From: Chaetoderma sp. LZ-2023a
Lineage: Eukaryota; Mollusca; Caudofoveata; Chaetodermatida; Chaetodermatidae
DNA: 64,000 bases
Assembly (NCBI GenBank): GCA_034401795.1
Contig: CM067366.1
Coordinates: 72,911,040-72,975,039 of the forward strand
Direction: 5' to 3'
Part shown: positions 22,969 through 31,544 of the stretch, piece by piece
Layout: each line of letters opens with the position of its first letter
Position numbering within the stretch: the first letter of the stretch is position 1
Notes under the pieces: model-generated
The model's database searches: none
What the model was told of the DNA's origin: nothing
What the model saw: only the letters and a program-made list of their open reading frames with translations
Made by a program: the position numbers and the translations under genes

Positions 22969-24245
22969 GGCTGCCCTGGGCCATGCTTCTTGTGGGATGG
23001 AACATATAAGAAATAGCATGGAAGTGAAGAGGCCAGATGAGGCCTTCGCCCATTTTGAAGAACAGCAGAACTGCACAACTCGGTGTACCCGTCCATGCCC
23101 CGAAATCCTGCAACCACACCCCACCCAATGTGCTCCCTCTCCATATGCACCACCACCACCCCATATCCAATGCGCGTCTCTTTTCTATGCACCAAGTTCG
23201 GACATCATTTATCCTGTCCACTTCACACTCCAGTCATCGTCTGTAGGCCGTCACTCTTCAGATATGAGAAAGGCAGCTGTTACAGAGGAGGTGGCATCCT
23301 GCACTGCAGCAAATGGTGTAACCTGTCACTTGCCAGATGGGTGGAGCGGTCTGACATCCCAAGTACCCATGGGGTGAATGACCTGGCTAGTACGATCTGT
23401 GCAGGGACTCTTAGCTAAAATGACGTCAAGAACGATCTATGCAGAGCCCTTAGCTAAAATGACGTCTAGCAGGCATCGCCTCCATGGAATGGCTTATGTG
23501 GGGCTACAGCCCCTTGCCAAGATGACCCTTAGTTGGCATCCAGTACTGTGTGCGCTCGGGTTGGGAGTCGGCAGGGTGCGTCTTGACTCTGTCCCGGATT
23601 ACGGCCCCATAATCTGGACAGGTCTTTATCTCAGGCATATACGGAGAGGTACCTAGCCTAGGCTGCATCCTGTGTGGGGAACTGGGCGTCCGTCCGGCAT
23701 GGCCGGGTCAGCGAACCACACCAGGAAGGCCAAATGGTACAAGTGAACCATGCCCACATATACCTGACCAAATCCCCCTGTGAGCAGTCAGAACACCACA
23801 CCGGACACAGAAACCCAGAAGCATACAGAACACACTTGCCCACAAGGCTGGATACATTATTTCACCGTTGTGCTAATATCCCATACACATCTGGTTATAA
23901 GGAGGTTTTAACAGAGACATTCAACATCAGCAACAACAAAATATAGCAATCACCTAACGTTTTAAAAATCGAAAAAGTTAGAGACATATTTTTCCGCAAC
24001 ATTCCTCTTGCACAGATGCTGGAAGTATATCACTTTCCACGATCCCGACATTTCCACAACCGCCACAGACTCAGCATTCACCAGCGTGGAAACCTGGATA
24101 TTCCCAATCCGTAATACACCAGCGTCACACAGCAGCCCAGACTTCCCTACAACAGTCCACTACCACCATCAACTCCACAATCACCTTATCCGATTATGGA
24201 AAACTGATCATACGGAAAGGAGCACACCGCAGCCATTTACAGTAT
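22969..24245 (+). repeat. 3' untranslated region and truncated 3' LTR of gypsy copy A
   Basis: The block from about 23310 (ggtgtaacctgtcacttgcc) through cctagcctaggctgcatcc at 23652 and onward matches 62174-62820 in order. Part (23780-24200) also matches 51870-51300 inverted. The similarity stops near 24245, where the Polinton-like block begins. Confidence 0.7.
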
Positions 24246-24329
24246 CTGCTACAGGGGAATCAGACAAACACGTAGTCTCTGCCAGAGTCGCATCGGCATG
24301 ATGGGACCACCCATAGGGGCGTCCATCTA

Positions 24330-24666
24330 CCTTGACAACGCTCACCTGGGAGGAGGCTAAAGTGATTAGCATGTGAACCACGGCAGACTCTGGAATGTTC
24401 ACATGTTATGCAGAGAATCTGGTGCTGAGCTGGGGTCTCCAGTAGGCAACCACGGCCTACCCTCTCCACCTCATAGAAGTAGCAGACAGACTCGATCTCT
24501 TCACGTGGGTGAAAGCGGTCATAAATGTTTCTCCGCAAGGGGTCGACCCACGGATTGTACTGGGGTCATCCCGGAAGTGGGCCCACTAGGCATCCAATAT
24601 CATGGCAGTCTCAGCGCCCTGTGCCACTGCTGTAGACGCCAGCACGAGCAGTATGATGAGAATCAT
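24330..24666 (-). pseudogene. Small secreted or membrane-anchored cysteine-rich protein (broken)
   Basis: The minus-strand ATG at 24666 is followed by a hydrophobic signal-like stretch (MILIILLVLASTAVAQG). The frame hits a TAG after 26 codons, and a shift is then needed to continue into a cysteine-containing region in another frame (24538 down to about 24330, with CYFYEVERVG and an LCITCEHSRVCRG stretch). I do not recognise a family. It is the leftmost gene of the Polinton-like block and reads outward toward the gypsy LTR. Confidence 0.4.
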
Positions 24667-24683
24667 GGCTATATATGAAGAGT

Positions 24684-25559
24684 TAAACTGAACAGGAGTG
24701 AACCCCTCTGCAGCTGGCTAAGAAACATAGCTCTAGGACTATCTGAGTCATTTGCGGGCTAGTGAGTCTGACTCGCTGAAGCAGTTTAACAGCACCCTTG
24801 ACTTTGGAGACATGTGACACACCATCTACCCATAGGGTGCCCTCCTGGAGGTTAACAGCTTCTTCTGGTCCATTGAATGGACGACGCAGCAGGAGCTTTC
24901 CACCTGTAACCCCGATCCAATGACCCCACCCTTGTCAGGGAAACACCTTCACCTATCTAGGTGAGGAAGGATGATCCCCAATTGTAGAGCTTTCGAACTG
25001 TCCCATCCTTTTTCACAACAGTGGAGAGGGGAGTAACCTCTATGTCAATGACTGCGGGAGGCCTATATAGGGGCAACCATGTTTGCCTGTCACCCCCAGG
25101 TCCAGCGCGGTACCACACTTCATTCTTCTCAAATATGAACTGCAGGTTTTTTGCCAGGGTCAATAGCAGGCCATCATGGGCCATCAGCGGGGCACCGCTA
25201 GAATAGGGTTTGATTAGAATAAAGCTCAGGTCGTTATTTAGGGTGTTGATGTCTGCCAGCTCTGTATCTGAGAGCTCAATCAATGGCTCGAGGATGTACC
25301 TCCTCTTCAGGAAATCGTACCAAAACATGATCGTGTGGCCATCTATGTTGCGACCCAGGTGCTACTTCATCACATCCTTGAGGTCTGTGAACAGCTCCAC
25401 CCCATCACCACCAATGGGGTGGAGGGAGAATGCCTTTGAGCTTGCTTCGTACTGTAGGGTGAATGACTTGCCATCGCTCTCTTCTACATTGGCAGCATCA
25501 AATGCATACACATCCGCCAGGTCAGCAAGACCAGCCGAGTGAGCAAATATGGGTTCCAT
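24684..25559 (-). pseudogene. Unassigned Polinton-block gene, about 290 codons (one stop, one frameshift)
   Basis: The frame 25559-24957 has one in-frame stop near 25362, on either side of which the sequence looks coding (ELFTDLKDVMK; FWYDFLKRRYILEPLIEL). After the stop at 24957 the coding signal moves to another frame down to about 24684 (GVTGGKLLLRRPFNGPEE; QEGTLWVDGV). No enzyme motif is visible. Its start lies only 39 bp from the divergent gene at 25598, so both probably share a promoter. A structural role is possible but unproven. Confidence 0.5.
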
Positions 25560-25597
25560 AGCACGCTATAGGAGGGGTTTGAACAAGACATATAACC

Positions 25598-25981
25598 ATG
25601 CTGATTATCCGACTGCTGCTCTCCGGTGGTGAGAACGTAATCTCACCCTCTCTAGAGGGGAGACGGGTGGTACAGTACCATGTAGAATGGGTCCTCTTCG
25701 AGGTGCCCCAGTGGGGCACAACATACATACACGCCGATGTGCTACATAAACCTCCAGGCAGTGCACACAGCAGCTCATTGGTAGAAGTCAGCTGGGACAT
25801 GATAGAGTATCTCCCAGGTGCCAACAGCAACCTATGGAAAGCTATCAGTCCTAGCCTGTTCACACCTGTAAATCACCTGTTTGACAGCCCCTCCATTAAC
25901 ATATATGCCAGCACGGATGGGATATCAGACGCCCATTTAGAGTTTACACTCTTATTACTCATTGACCTGACGACAGCATGA
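25598..25981 (+). CDS. Unassigned 127-residue protein, candidate minor structural protein
   Basis: Intact frame from ATG at 25598 to TGA at 25981. The sequence alternates hydrophobic and polar residues throughout (WVLFEVPQWGTTYIHADVL), suggesting a beta-rich fold, with no signal peptide or membrane helix. A small beta-rich protein beside putative virion genes would fit a jelly-roll minor capsid protein, but this is inference only. It is one of the few genes in the block without a break, and it is followed closely by the gene at 26014. Confidence 0.55.
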   Translation: MLIIRLLLSGGENVISPSLEGRRVVQYHVEWVLFEVPQWGTTYIHADVLHKPPGSAHSSSLVEVSWDMIEYLPGANSNLWKAISPSLFTPVNHLFDSPSINIYASTDGISDAHLEFTLLLLIDLTTA

Positions 25982-26013
25982 TATCACACCAGGAATAACT
26001 GACCTTTGCCGAG

Positions 26014-26618
26014 ATGATGAAGAGCCGGCTACATGGTTGCCCCTTCATGACCCCTGCACAGATAAAGGCCTTAAACGAACAGATGCTCGCACTGCAACAT
26101 GAAGGAGAGTGACTACAGCGGGAGAGCTGGTATCAACAGAATGCGAGCCTTGGGGTTCCCGATACTGGCAAGCCCTCCTTGAGGAGAGTAAGCGGGATGA
26201 TGTCTTCACATACGACGATGAGCCAGATGTAGTGGAGACCGCGGATGACACAGCGGAGACAGTGGACGAGTATGAGCCAGAGAGTAAGCGGGACGATGAG
26301 CCAGATGTCTTCACATACGATGATGAGCCAGGGGTCTTCACAGACGAGGATGAGCCAGATGTCATACAGTGGGAAGAGGAGATGGCGCAGAAGTGTAAGA
26401 CCAAGAAAGCCATCCAGCGGCAGACCTACTATCTTGGTCATAAGGTGAAGTTCCAGATGTCACGTCTCAGAAAGCTACTGGCACCCGACATAGTGCTGGA
26501 TGACCTCTGTCTAAGAGACGTTTGTCTCGAAACCAGAAAGATGGCATGGTTCACCAGGCTCTCCAAAATGTCCCCTTCAAGGACTCATGAGCAGATTCTG
26601 CAGGTGATGCAGGTTTAA
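26014..26618 (+). pseudogene. Acidic-repeat protein of the Polinton-like block (frameshifted near 26110)
   Basis: A 32-codon ORF from ATG 26014 ends at 26112. The next frame is open at about 26109-26618. This second part has an acidic, imperfectly repeated stretch (DDVFTYDDEPDVVE and relatives, about 26190-26370) followed by a basic, helix-prone C-terminal part (YYLGHKVKFQMSRLRKLL). No known domain is seen. Its last codons run into the frame of the next gene (26614-27105) with a one-base offset, so the two could originally have been one protein. Confidence 0.5.
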
Positions 26619-27105
26619 TCTCCAGGTATACTATGGCAAAATCAAGTGGCGGAAGCAACCAGAAAAATACCCCTCCCTGACGGCTGATGAGGGTGGTACC
26701 ATCCACAGCTGGCGACTCCAGCAGATAGATACCATCAGACAGAATCTCGGCCATGAGGCAGAAAAGTACAGCAGAATGTGCAGGCGATATAAGACAGCCT
26801 ACAACGTCCTCGCGCATACAACCACTGCTAGAGGTGTGATTGGGGTGGGGGCCATCGTCGCCATCCCGCTGGGTGGCGTGACACTAGCTGACACTGTCTT
26901 GGCCACGGGCTTTGGGGTGGGGCAGCGGCAGATCACAAGGAGGCTGGAGAAGCATGCTAAGTACATGACATTGGCACAGAGTATGCTACGGACTATTGAC
27001 GAGTCTGTCAACAAAGCTCTCGAGGACGGCCAGGTAACCAATGAAGAGTACAACCATATATTGAAGTTCCAAGCCCTGTACCGCACGGAGAAACCTAAAG
27101 TGTGA
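26614..27105 (+). pseudogene. Polinton-associated protein with central hydrophobic glycine-rich helix
   Basis: The frame is open from about 26614 to TGA at 27105 (some 160 codons), longer than its first ATG at 26776. The N-terminal part is charged (YYGKIKWRKQPEKY). A glycine- and valine-rich hydrophobic segment follows (GVIGVGAIVAIPLGGVTL), then a long amphipathic helix with LEKHAKYMTLAQ and EDGQVTNEEYNHIL. I recognise this architecture (hydrophobic segment, then a KHEK-like helix and an EEF/EEY motif) from proteins that accompany Polinton-type elements in cnidarians and other invertebrates. The function is unknown; membrane or virion association is plausible. The missing start suggests that a frameshift separates it from the preceding ORF. 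Confidence 0.6.
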
Positions 27106-27140
27106 CAGCAATACCTCAAAGCTCCAGCGGGCGGGTTGAT

Positions 27141-27215
27141 ATGGAGGAGTTAAAAAACGAGATGTTACGGCGAGGTCACCTCGCTGGTCTCTGGAGTCGA
27201 GACGACTACAAATAG
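27141..27215 (+). CDS. 24-residue micro-ORF between two larger genes
   Basis: ATG at 27141, TAG at 27213-27215, charged peptide (MEELKNEMLRRG). The size makes chance likely. It is listed because the gap between neighbours is otherwise filled with coding sequence. Confidence 0.2.
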   Translation: MEELKNEMLRRGHLAGLWSRDDYK

Positions 27216-27254
27216 TGTGCTGCCTGTACGGTAGCTTTAAGAACAACAGTATAG

Positions 27255-28330
27255 ATGGCCTTCCCACTGAACATCACGACCATCATCCGGAGCCAACCAG
27301 CCCTCCTGGGTACACCCTTGACTGGCCTGAGAGGTCTACTGGATGATATACCAGAGCTAACATCATTCTCCATCAGAGTGGACGGACTGTCCCGAACCAG
27401 CTTCTCCGTCAACCCACAACCACTGACCAACCACCCCATCACCATCAAGAATGCGAAGCAAGCTCATACTTGGATGGCTGCTCCAAGCCTCTCATACTGG
27501 AATCAGCAGCTGAACTTTGTCGTGTGGTGTGCCACGGCAGGATGTGGAGTAAGTTCCATCCTGCTTCACTCCTATTATGGTACTCCTGAAGCTGTGCTCA
27601 TCGCCAGCTGTCTCAGATTCCATGTGTTCTTCATGGTGTGACGAATCCTCCATGAGCTGGGTGCAAGCCTCCCTGATACAAACGCCTTCGACCCACAGCT
27701 CAACAGTCATAGCGTCTCCGCAGCCAGCAGACTACAGCGAGAGTTCAGCACTCACCCAGACTATCGGTGGCATGGTGGTGACAACAGCGGTCTAGGGGTT
27801 ATGTACGGTGACCCGAGATGTTACTACTCAGGATTCCCCTATAGAACCCCCCGACGAGTAGGCCGTCGGAAGACAGCGACATTTTCATTCGATCCAGACT
27901 CCGACCCTGGAGCACTGGTGCAAAATATGTATATCAATGGCCTGCGGCAGGACTATCCAGATGTGTGGAAGTACTTTGTCCCACACACCACCCCAGGCCT
28001 CACACCAGCAGGGATTGTTCGGATCAACCAGTCCCTGGAAGCACTGTGCTACTGCCTCCTTACAGCACAGACCCAGCTGCGGCATTCCATAGATGGTCTC
28101 AGCGGAGCAGAGGTCCAAGCCATGTTCATCAGTCTCGTTGAGGATATGATCATCATGGCAGACCCCAGTAGTCTTATTGCTAAGTTCCAGCAGGGGTTGC
28201 AGAAGGCCCATCGCAAACATGACTTTGCTATTTCGCCACACCTATGGTGATTCCGAGAAACGTTATCATGAACATCGAGGACCTTCAAGTCAGGGGCTAT
28301 AACAACATGATAGTCGAGGGGAGTTTCCCC
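27255..28330 (+). pseudogene. Candidate capsid or structural protein, about 350 codons (at least two frameshifts)
   Basis: Begins at ATG 27255 and runs to TGA 27641. The coding signal then moves to the frame that contains 27801-28250, with no start needed (it is open upstream through at least 27660). It moves once more near 28250 into a frame reading VRGYNNMIV. Key stretches are TPLTGLRGLLDD, SLSYWNQQLNFVVWCATAG and GYNNMIV. From memory of the family, proteins with this tryptophan- and cysteine-containing block travel with Polinton-type elements in invertebrates, and I consider it a structural gene. It could be a capsid protein, but I cannot demonstrate a jelly-roll fold by eye. It is the largest presumptive virion gene here. 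Confidence 0.55.
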
Positions 28331-28548
28331 GGTGTCTACTTCAGCTTCAACACTGCCATCCACGCACCTATGCATAGTACGAGCCTTACAGTCGTTCCGA
28401 CCCTGACACTGCAGCCAGTCGACACAACAGCTCCAGGCGCCCAACACTGCTGCCAGTTGACACGACACCACTTCCCGTGGTAGCTCTATGTGTGGTGTCA
28501 GGCCTAGCTATCATGGCGCTCGGGATCAGTGTACTCCGCTGCTAGCAA
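28256..28548 (+). pseudogene. Tail of the structural gene or separate small membrane protein (frameshifted)
   Basis: One frame is open to TAG 28483 with a Thr/Pro-rich stretch (TLQPVDTTAPG). An overlapping frame continues this theme and ends in a hydrophobic segment (VVALCVVSGLAIMALGISVL) with its stop near 28548. The end converges on the minus-strand gene 29028-28504, so the two 3' ends overlap by about 40 bp. A single tail-anchored protein with one base lost is the simplest reading. Confidence 0.4.
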
Positions 28549-29028
28549 ATCAGCTATAAGACTATCCTGACTCTCTACAGTAGCAGTGGGGACCACGGTG
28601 AGAGACTGAACCAGCTTGGCATGCCCTACAGCCCCTATACCCACTGCCAACATCAACATCCAAGGGCTGGATGGTTCGGCAGCACATCCTTTTTCCAGCT
28701 TGTAGTATCGCAGAGCCTTGTTCAGCTCTGAGTCCGGTGAGGCCATGGCAGTCTGCAACTGCTGGAACACATCTGACAGATACTCCCGATCCTTGTAGAA
28801 ACCTTTAGCTCGCAGGAGCTTCTCGACGATACTCCCGCCCATGATAAGGTATTCGATGAAGCAGATCTGTCCCTTGCCAAATCCTAGATAGAGCTTCACA
28901 GCTGTCAGCTCCTCTGTCAGCTTAGCACCGGAGAGCTGAGCGAGCTCATCTGGTGTCTTCTTCTTGTAGTCCTTCAACTCCCTCCAGAAGACATCATAGT
29001 ACTTCTCGCAAAGCATGAGCCCGGACAT
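28504..29028 (-). CDS. 174-residue protein with one predicted membrane helix (intact)
   Basis: Intact minus-strand ORF. Residues 1-115 are charged and helix-rich (CEKYYDVFWRELKDYKKK; LTEELTAVKLYLGFGKG). A glycine- and leucine-rich hydrophobic stretch follows at about 120-140 (PWMLMLAVGIGAVGHAKLV), then an acidic C-terminus. I do not recognise an enzyme motif. Its intactness contrasts with the decay around it. The ATG beginning MSGLML lies 23 bases from the micro-ORF on the other strand. Confidence 0.6.
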   Translation of the reverse strand: MSGLMLCEKYYDVFWRELKDYKKKTPDELAQLSGAKLTEELTAVKLYLGFGKGQICFIEYLIMGGSIVEKLLRAKGFYKDREYLSDVFQQLQTAMASPDSELNKALRYYKLEKGCAAEPSSPWMLMLAVGIGAVGHAKLVQSLTVVPTATVESQDSLIADLLAAEYTDPERHDS

Positions 29029-29051
29029 GTTTAAGATGTCTCAATAGAGAG

Positions 29052-29141
29052 ATGAATATTCCTGAGTACCAACCCAGCCACCTGGCAGACGCAGACTGGG
29101 AAGATCCTATTAACTCTCTCGACAAGGATGCAGACGTTTAA
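29052..29141 (+). CDS. 29-residue acidic micro-ORF
   Basis: ATG 29052 to TAA 29141, sequence rich in Asp and Glu (MNIPEYQPSHLADADWED). It lies in the short divergent interval before the gene at 29169. It could be a virion micropeptide or chance. Confidence 0.3.
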   Translation: MNIPEYQPSHLADADWEDPINSLDKDADV

Positions 29142-29168
29142 CCGCATTGTATACTCAGTGCTTAAACA

Positions 29169-29570
29169 ATGACGTCAACAGTACAGATCGTGAAGCAACT
29201 GCCTGAGAGCCAGGCGAGTCTTCAGAAGGTGGAGAACCTGCTTCGAACGAAGACACAGAAGTTACTGACCAAAGCAAAACCTCTGGCAGGCCATGTCGCC
29301 AGTAACGTGGTGGCGAATGTGGCCGTGGTGAAGATGACAAGGGGAAATGAGGTTCTTCCTGCCGCCACTGTGGCTGTCCTCGCTACAGTGGTGAGTGGGG
29401 TGGCCGGGCACTGTCTCGGAATAACTCACCCCATCCCAAAGATCAGCCTCAATGGTACCCCCTACACTGTTGCCGCCAAGATAATGGGTGAACATGTTAC
29501 ACTAATGGAGGCCGTGGTTCTAGGGCTAGCATTGAGTGCAATGGCTGAGATCATCGTCGCCTACGTTTAA
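29169..29570 (+). CDS. 133-residue membrane protein (intact)
   Basis: Starts MTSTVQIVKQLPESQ. Residues 1-40 are polar with several Lys/Gln, and two or three hydrophobic segments follow (AATVAVLATVVSGVAGHCLG at about 65-85; MEAVVLGLALSAMAEIIVAYV at the C-terminus). That is the layout of a small integral membrane protein with the N-terminus in the aqueous phase. No family is recognised. It is closely followed (17 bp) by the next ORF, as in a compact viral gene cluster. Confidence 0.6.
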   Translation: MTSTVQIVKQLPESQASLQKVENLLRTKTQKLLTKAKPLAGHVASNVVANVAVVKMTRGNEVLPAATVAVLATVVSGVAGHCLGITHPIPKISLNGTPYTVAAKIMGEHVTLMEAVVLGLALSAMAEIIVAYV

Positions 29571-29586
29571 CCCCTCTGAATAGTGA

Positions 29587-29814
29587 GTGATGGATCACGA
29601 GACCCCTGCAGCATATGAGACCTGGCGTGCCAAAGGGCAGTGTGTAGCCCATAGTCGAGCACATGGACTGAGGATCGCCAATGCCCGGGAATGGTGGACC
29701 ACCCACAAGGTGTGCCCCTGCAGAGAGGGCCAGTACCCTGAGCACTGCTACCTATTCTCTTGGCCGACTGCCTGGGCCTCCTATGCCCAACTATTTCACT
29801 GGGGATATGACTAG
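29587..29814 (+). CDS. 75-residue Trp/Cys/His-rich protein (intact)
   Basis: ATG 29587 (a second ATG follows at once) to TAG 29814. It carries several tryptophans and a CPCREG...EHCYLF arrangement (three Cys and one His within 15 residues) that could bind a metal. No signal peptide. Unassigned; it lies between two putative virion genes. Confidence 0.5.
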   Translation: MMDHETPAAYETWRAKGQCVAHSRAHGLRIANAREWWTTHKVCPCREGQYPEHCYLFSWPTAWASYAQLFHWGYD

Positions 29815-29834
29815 TAGGTTTAAGGCGTCTGTAT

Positions 29835-30340
29835 ATGACTATGACTCTGTCACTCACAGACCTAGAAAGCAAAGAGCTAGGCGATCTTGCTCACTTGGGC
29901 GAGGCACGCCTCAGTTCAGAGGACACTGTTGGCCCTATCTCCTTCCTAGACTTCGATGAGAAGGGAGACCCGCAGGAGATCCGAGGTACCATCCCAGCCT
30001 GAGATCTCATCGGGAACACTGATACAGTAGGACAATCGGCCATTAACAAGGCCAAGACTTATACAAGGGGATGGGTATCAAGGAGAGGGCGACGATGCTC
30101 GGTATGCTCGGAGTCGATGAGGCTGGAGCCATCAAGGTTATGGCTGAGTCCTTTGCACAGGACCTGGTTAAGGATCTCCTGAAACCATGGAGCTCATTCA
30201 TCCAGGATGGAGATAATCTCAAGATAGGCACACTCGGCCTGAACAATATCACTGTTGACGGCCAAACAGGTGCTACCGCCAGACTCCGGCTACCAGAGGT
30301 GAAGAAGTCAGGGTTATTTGGTTTGCCGTTTAGAGAGTAA
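29835..30340 (+). pseudogene. Unassigned gene in two pieces (stop near 30000, shift near 30065)
   Basis: The first piece is ATG 29835 to TGA 30002 (55 codons, acidic, with FLDFDEKGDP). The same frame stays open after the stop with a coding-like GQSAINKAKTYT, and the frame then shifts into the 89-codon ORF 30071-30340 (KERATMLGMLGV; LKIGTLGLNNITVDGQ). The 3' part looks like a short beta-rich tail. The order and the closing glycine-rich repeats suggest a virion accessory protein, but no family is recognised. Confidence 0.45.
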
Positions 30341-30348
30341 TACTGTCA

Positions 30349-30359
30349 TGAAACAAAAA

Positions 30360-30440
<81 letters not shown>
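30349..30440. repeat. Poly-A tract followed by (TA)n microsatellite inside the Polinton-like block
   Basis: About 14 A residues followed by roughly 35 TA units, ending in tatatacacaggtacag. It directly abuts the duplicated PolB fragment and marks the rearrangement junction. Confidence 0.9.
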
Positions 30441-30443
<3 letters not shown>

Positions 30444-30560
30444 GTACAGTGAAAGTCACCAAGAAGGCTAGTCAGACCATGTTCCTCATAACACCTGAGC
30501 TACGGTTTCTTGATGTGCTGAACTACCTCGGCCCAGGAGTCTTTTATGGGTGTACACAGG
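30441..30560 (+). pseudogene. Displaced PolB exonuclease-region fragment
   Basis: About 105 bp matches the reverse complement of 35620-35735 with some five differences. A further short match (gggtgtacacag) follows after a deletion of about 20 bp relative to the main copy. It reads VTKKASQTMFLITPEL in the plus direction, whereas the parent gene is on the minus strand. It is therefore an inverted, partial second copy of the polymerase gene dropped between virion genes. Confidence 0.8.
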
Positions 30561-30580
30561 TTTAAGACCACAGGATAGTC

Positions 30581-30859
30581 ATGGCTTCCCGTGCATGTAT
30601 CATACAGATACTGGATGTACTAGACACTGTGGGTGCTGACACAGGCCCTCTACACTATCGTCTCAGCTGCTGCTGGGATTTCATGCTTGATGCCTCCATC
30701 GCATCCTTCGTATCCGCCGCAGGTGCAGGATTCCCCACTCTGCAGGTGAAAGAGCTGGTGCAGGAAGTACTGCCGTTTAGTCTCCCAGATATAGACGAGG
30801 CTACCACCGACCAAGTGCCAACCATCCTCCGCACGCATGTCTGTACCATTCAACAGTAG
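30581..30859 (+). CDS. 92-residue unassigned protein upstream of the ATPase
   Basis: ATG 30581 to TAG 30859, overlapping the start of the ATPase ORF by 23 bp in another frame. It is mostly hydrophobic and helical (IIQILDVLDTVGADTG), with no strong membrane segment. The overlap suggests translational coupling or a shared transcript, as in compact viral genomes. Confidence 0.45.
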   Translation: MASRACIIQILDVLDTVGADTGPLHYRLSCCWDFMLDASIASFVSAAGAGFPTLQVKELVQEVLPFSLPDIDEATTDQVPTILRTHVCTIQQ

Positions 30860-31501
30860 GCTGGCTGATGCTGGCCAGGTGGTGCTAATCATTGCCCCAA
30901 CAGGACACGGGAAAAACATCTTGCTGCAGCCTCTCCTGGCCGAACATCTACACTCTCAATACATCCTTCTGGTGTCTGACTCCACCGCTGAGGCAGTTGA
31001 CAGTAATGATCAATGGTACAATGGCCCAATCACCAAGACGCAGAACCTGCAAGCACTGATGGAGAAGCTGCTGGCAGCCCAACTGAGAGAACCACTTGTT
31101 CTAGTTATCGATGACCCTGCAATGGACCAGAAGATAGTCACCTACCTCAGCAACATCACCAGGCGCATCCAGCACTGAAAGGTAACTGTCTTCACCCTCT
31201 TTCAGAAGTACACCCGCGAGATCTCACCAGACATCCGCCACAAAATTCCCGGTTGCTATGCTTCAGCTCCAAGTGTGGATGTGCCCTGTTCGAGACCATA
31301 TACGACAGCCTAACCCTCAAGGAGACCAAAGGGTACTTTATCGCAGGTGTACAGAGGGCAGCTGAGCTGTACTGCTTCTTCTTCAGCAACAAGGAGACAG
31401 GTGAGCTGTTACACTTCAAGCCATCTCTGGAAAAGGTGCAGACCTTCACCTACAAGCTGAATCCAGCCAGGAAACTAGCCTGCTCTACGCGTCATCGCTG
31501 A
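30837..31501 (+). pseudogene. Packaging ATPase (FtsK/HerA, A32-like) with altered P-loop
   Basis: The N-terminal part has a P-loop-like IIAPTGHGKNIL; the usual Ser/Thr after the Gly-Lys is Asn here. A Walker B strand follows (LVLVIDDPAM) and then MDQKIVTYLSNI, the kind of segment found just after Walker B in genome-packaging ATPases of Polintons and large DNA viruses. The frame stops at 31178 (TGA) and reads on in frame for a while (VFTLFQKYTREI), then shifts near 31240 into a frame ending at 31501 (KCGCALFETIYDSL; LHFKPSLEK). The product would pump DNA into capsids. The stop and frameshift mean that this copy is inactive. Confidence 0.7.
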
Positions 31502-31544
31502 CAGACTGAGCGGAGACCACGGCGGTATCCGCTGCAACCTTTTT

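Noticed and set aside
22723-23221. Minus-strand ORFs of up to 133 codons within gypsy copy A
   Set aside because: They are antisense shadows of the integrase tail and the untranslated region.
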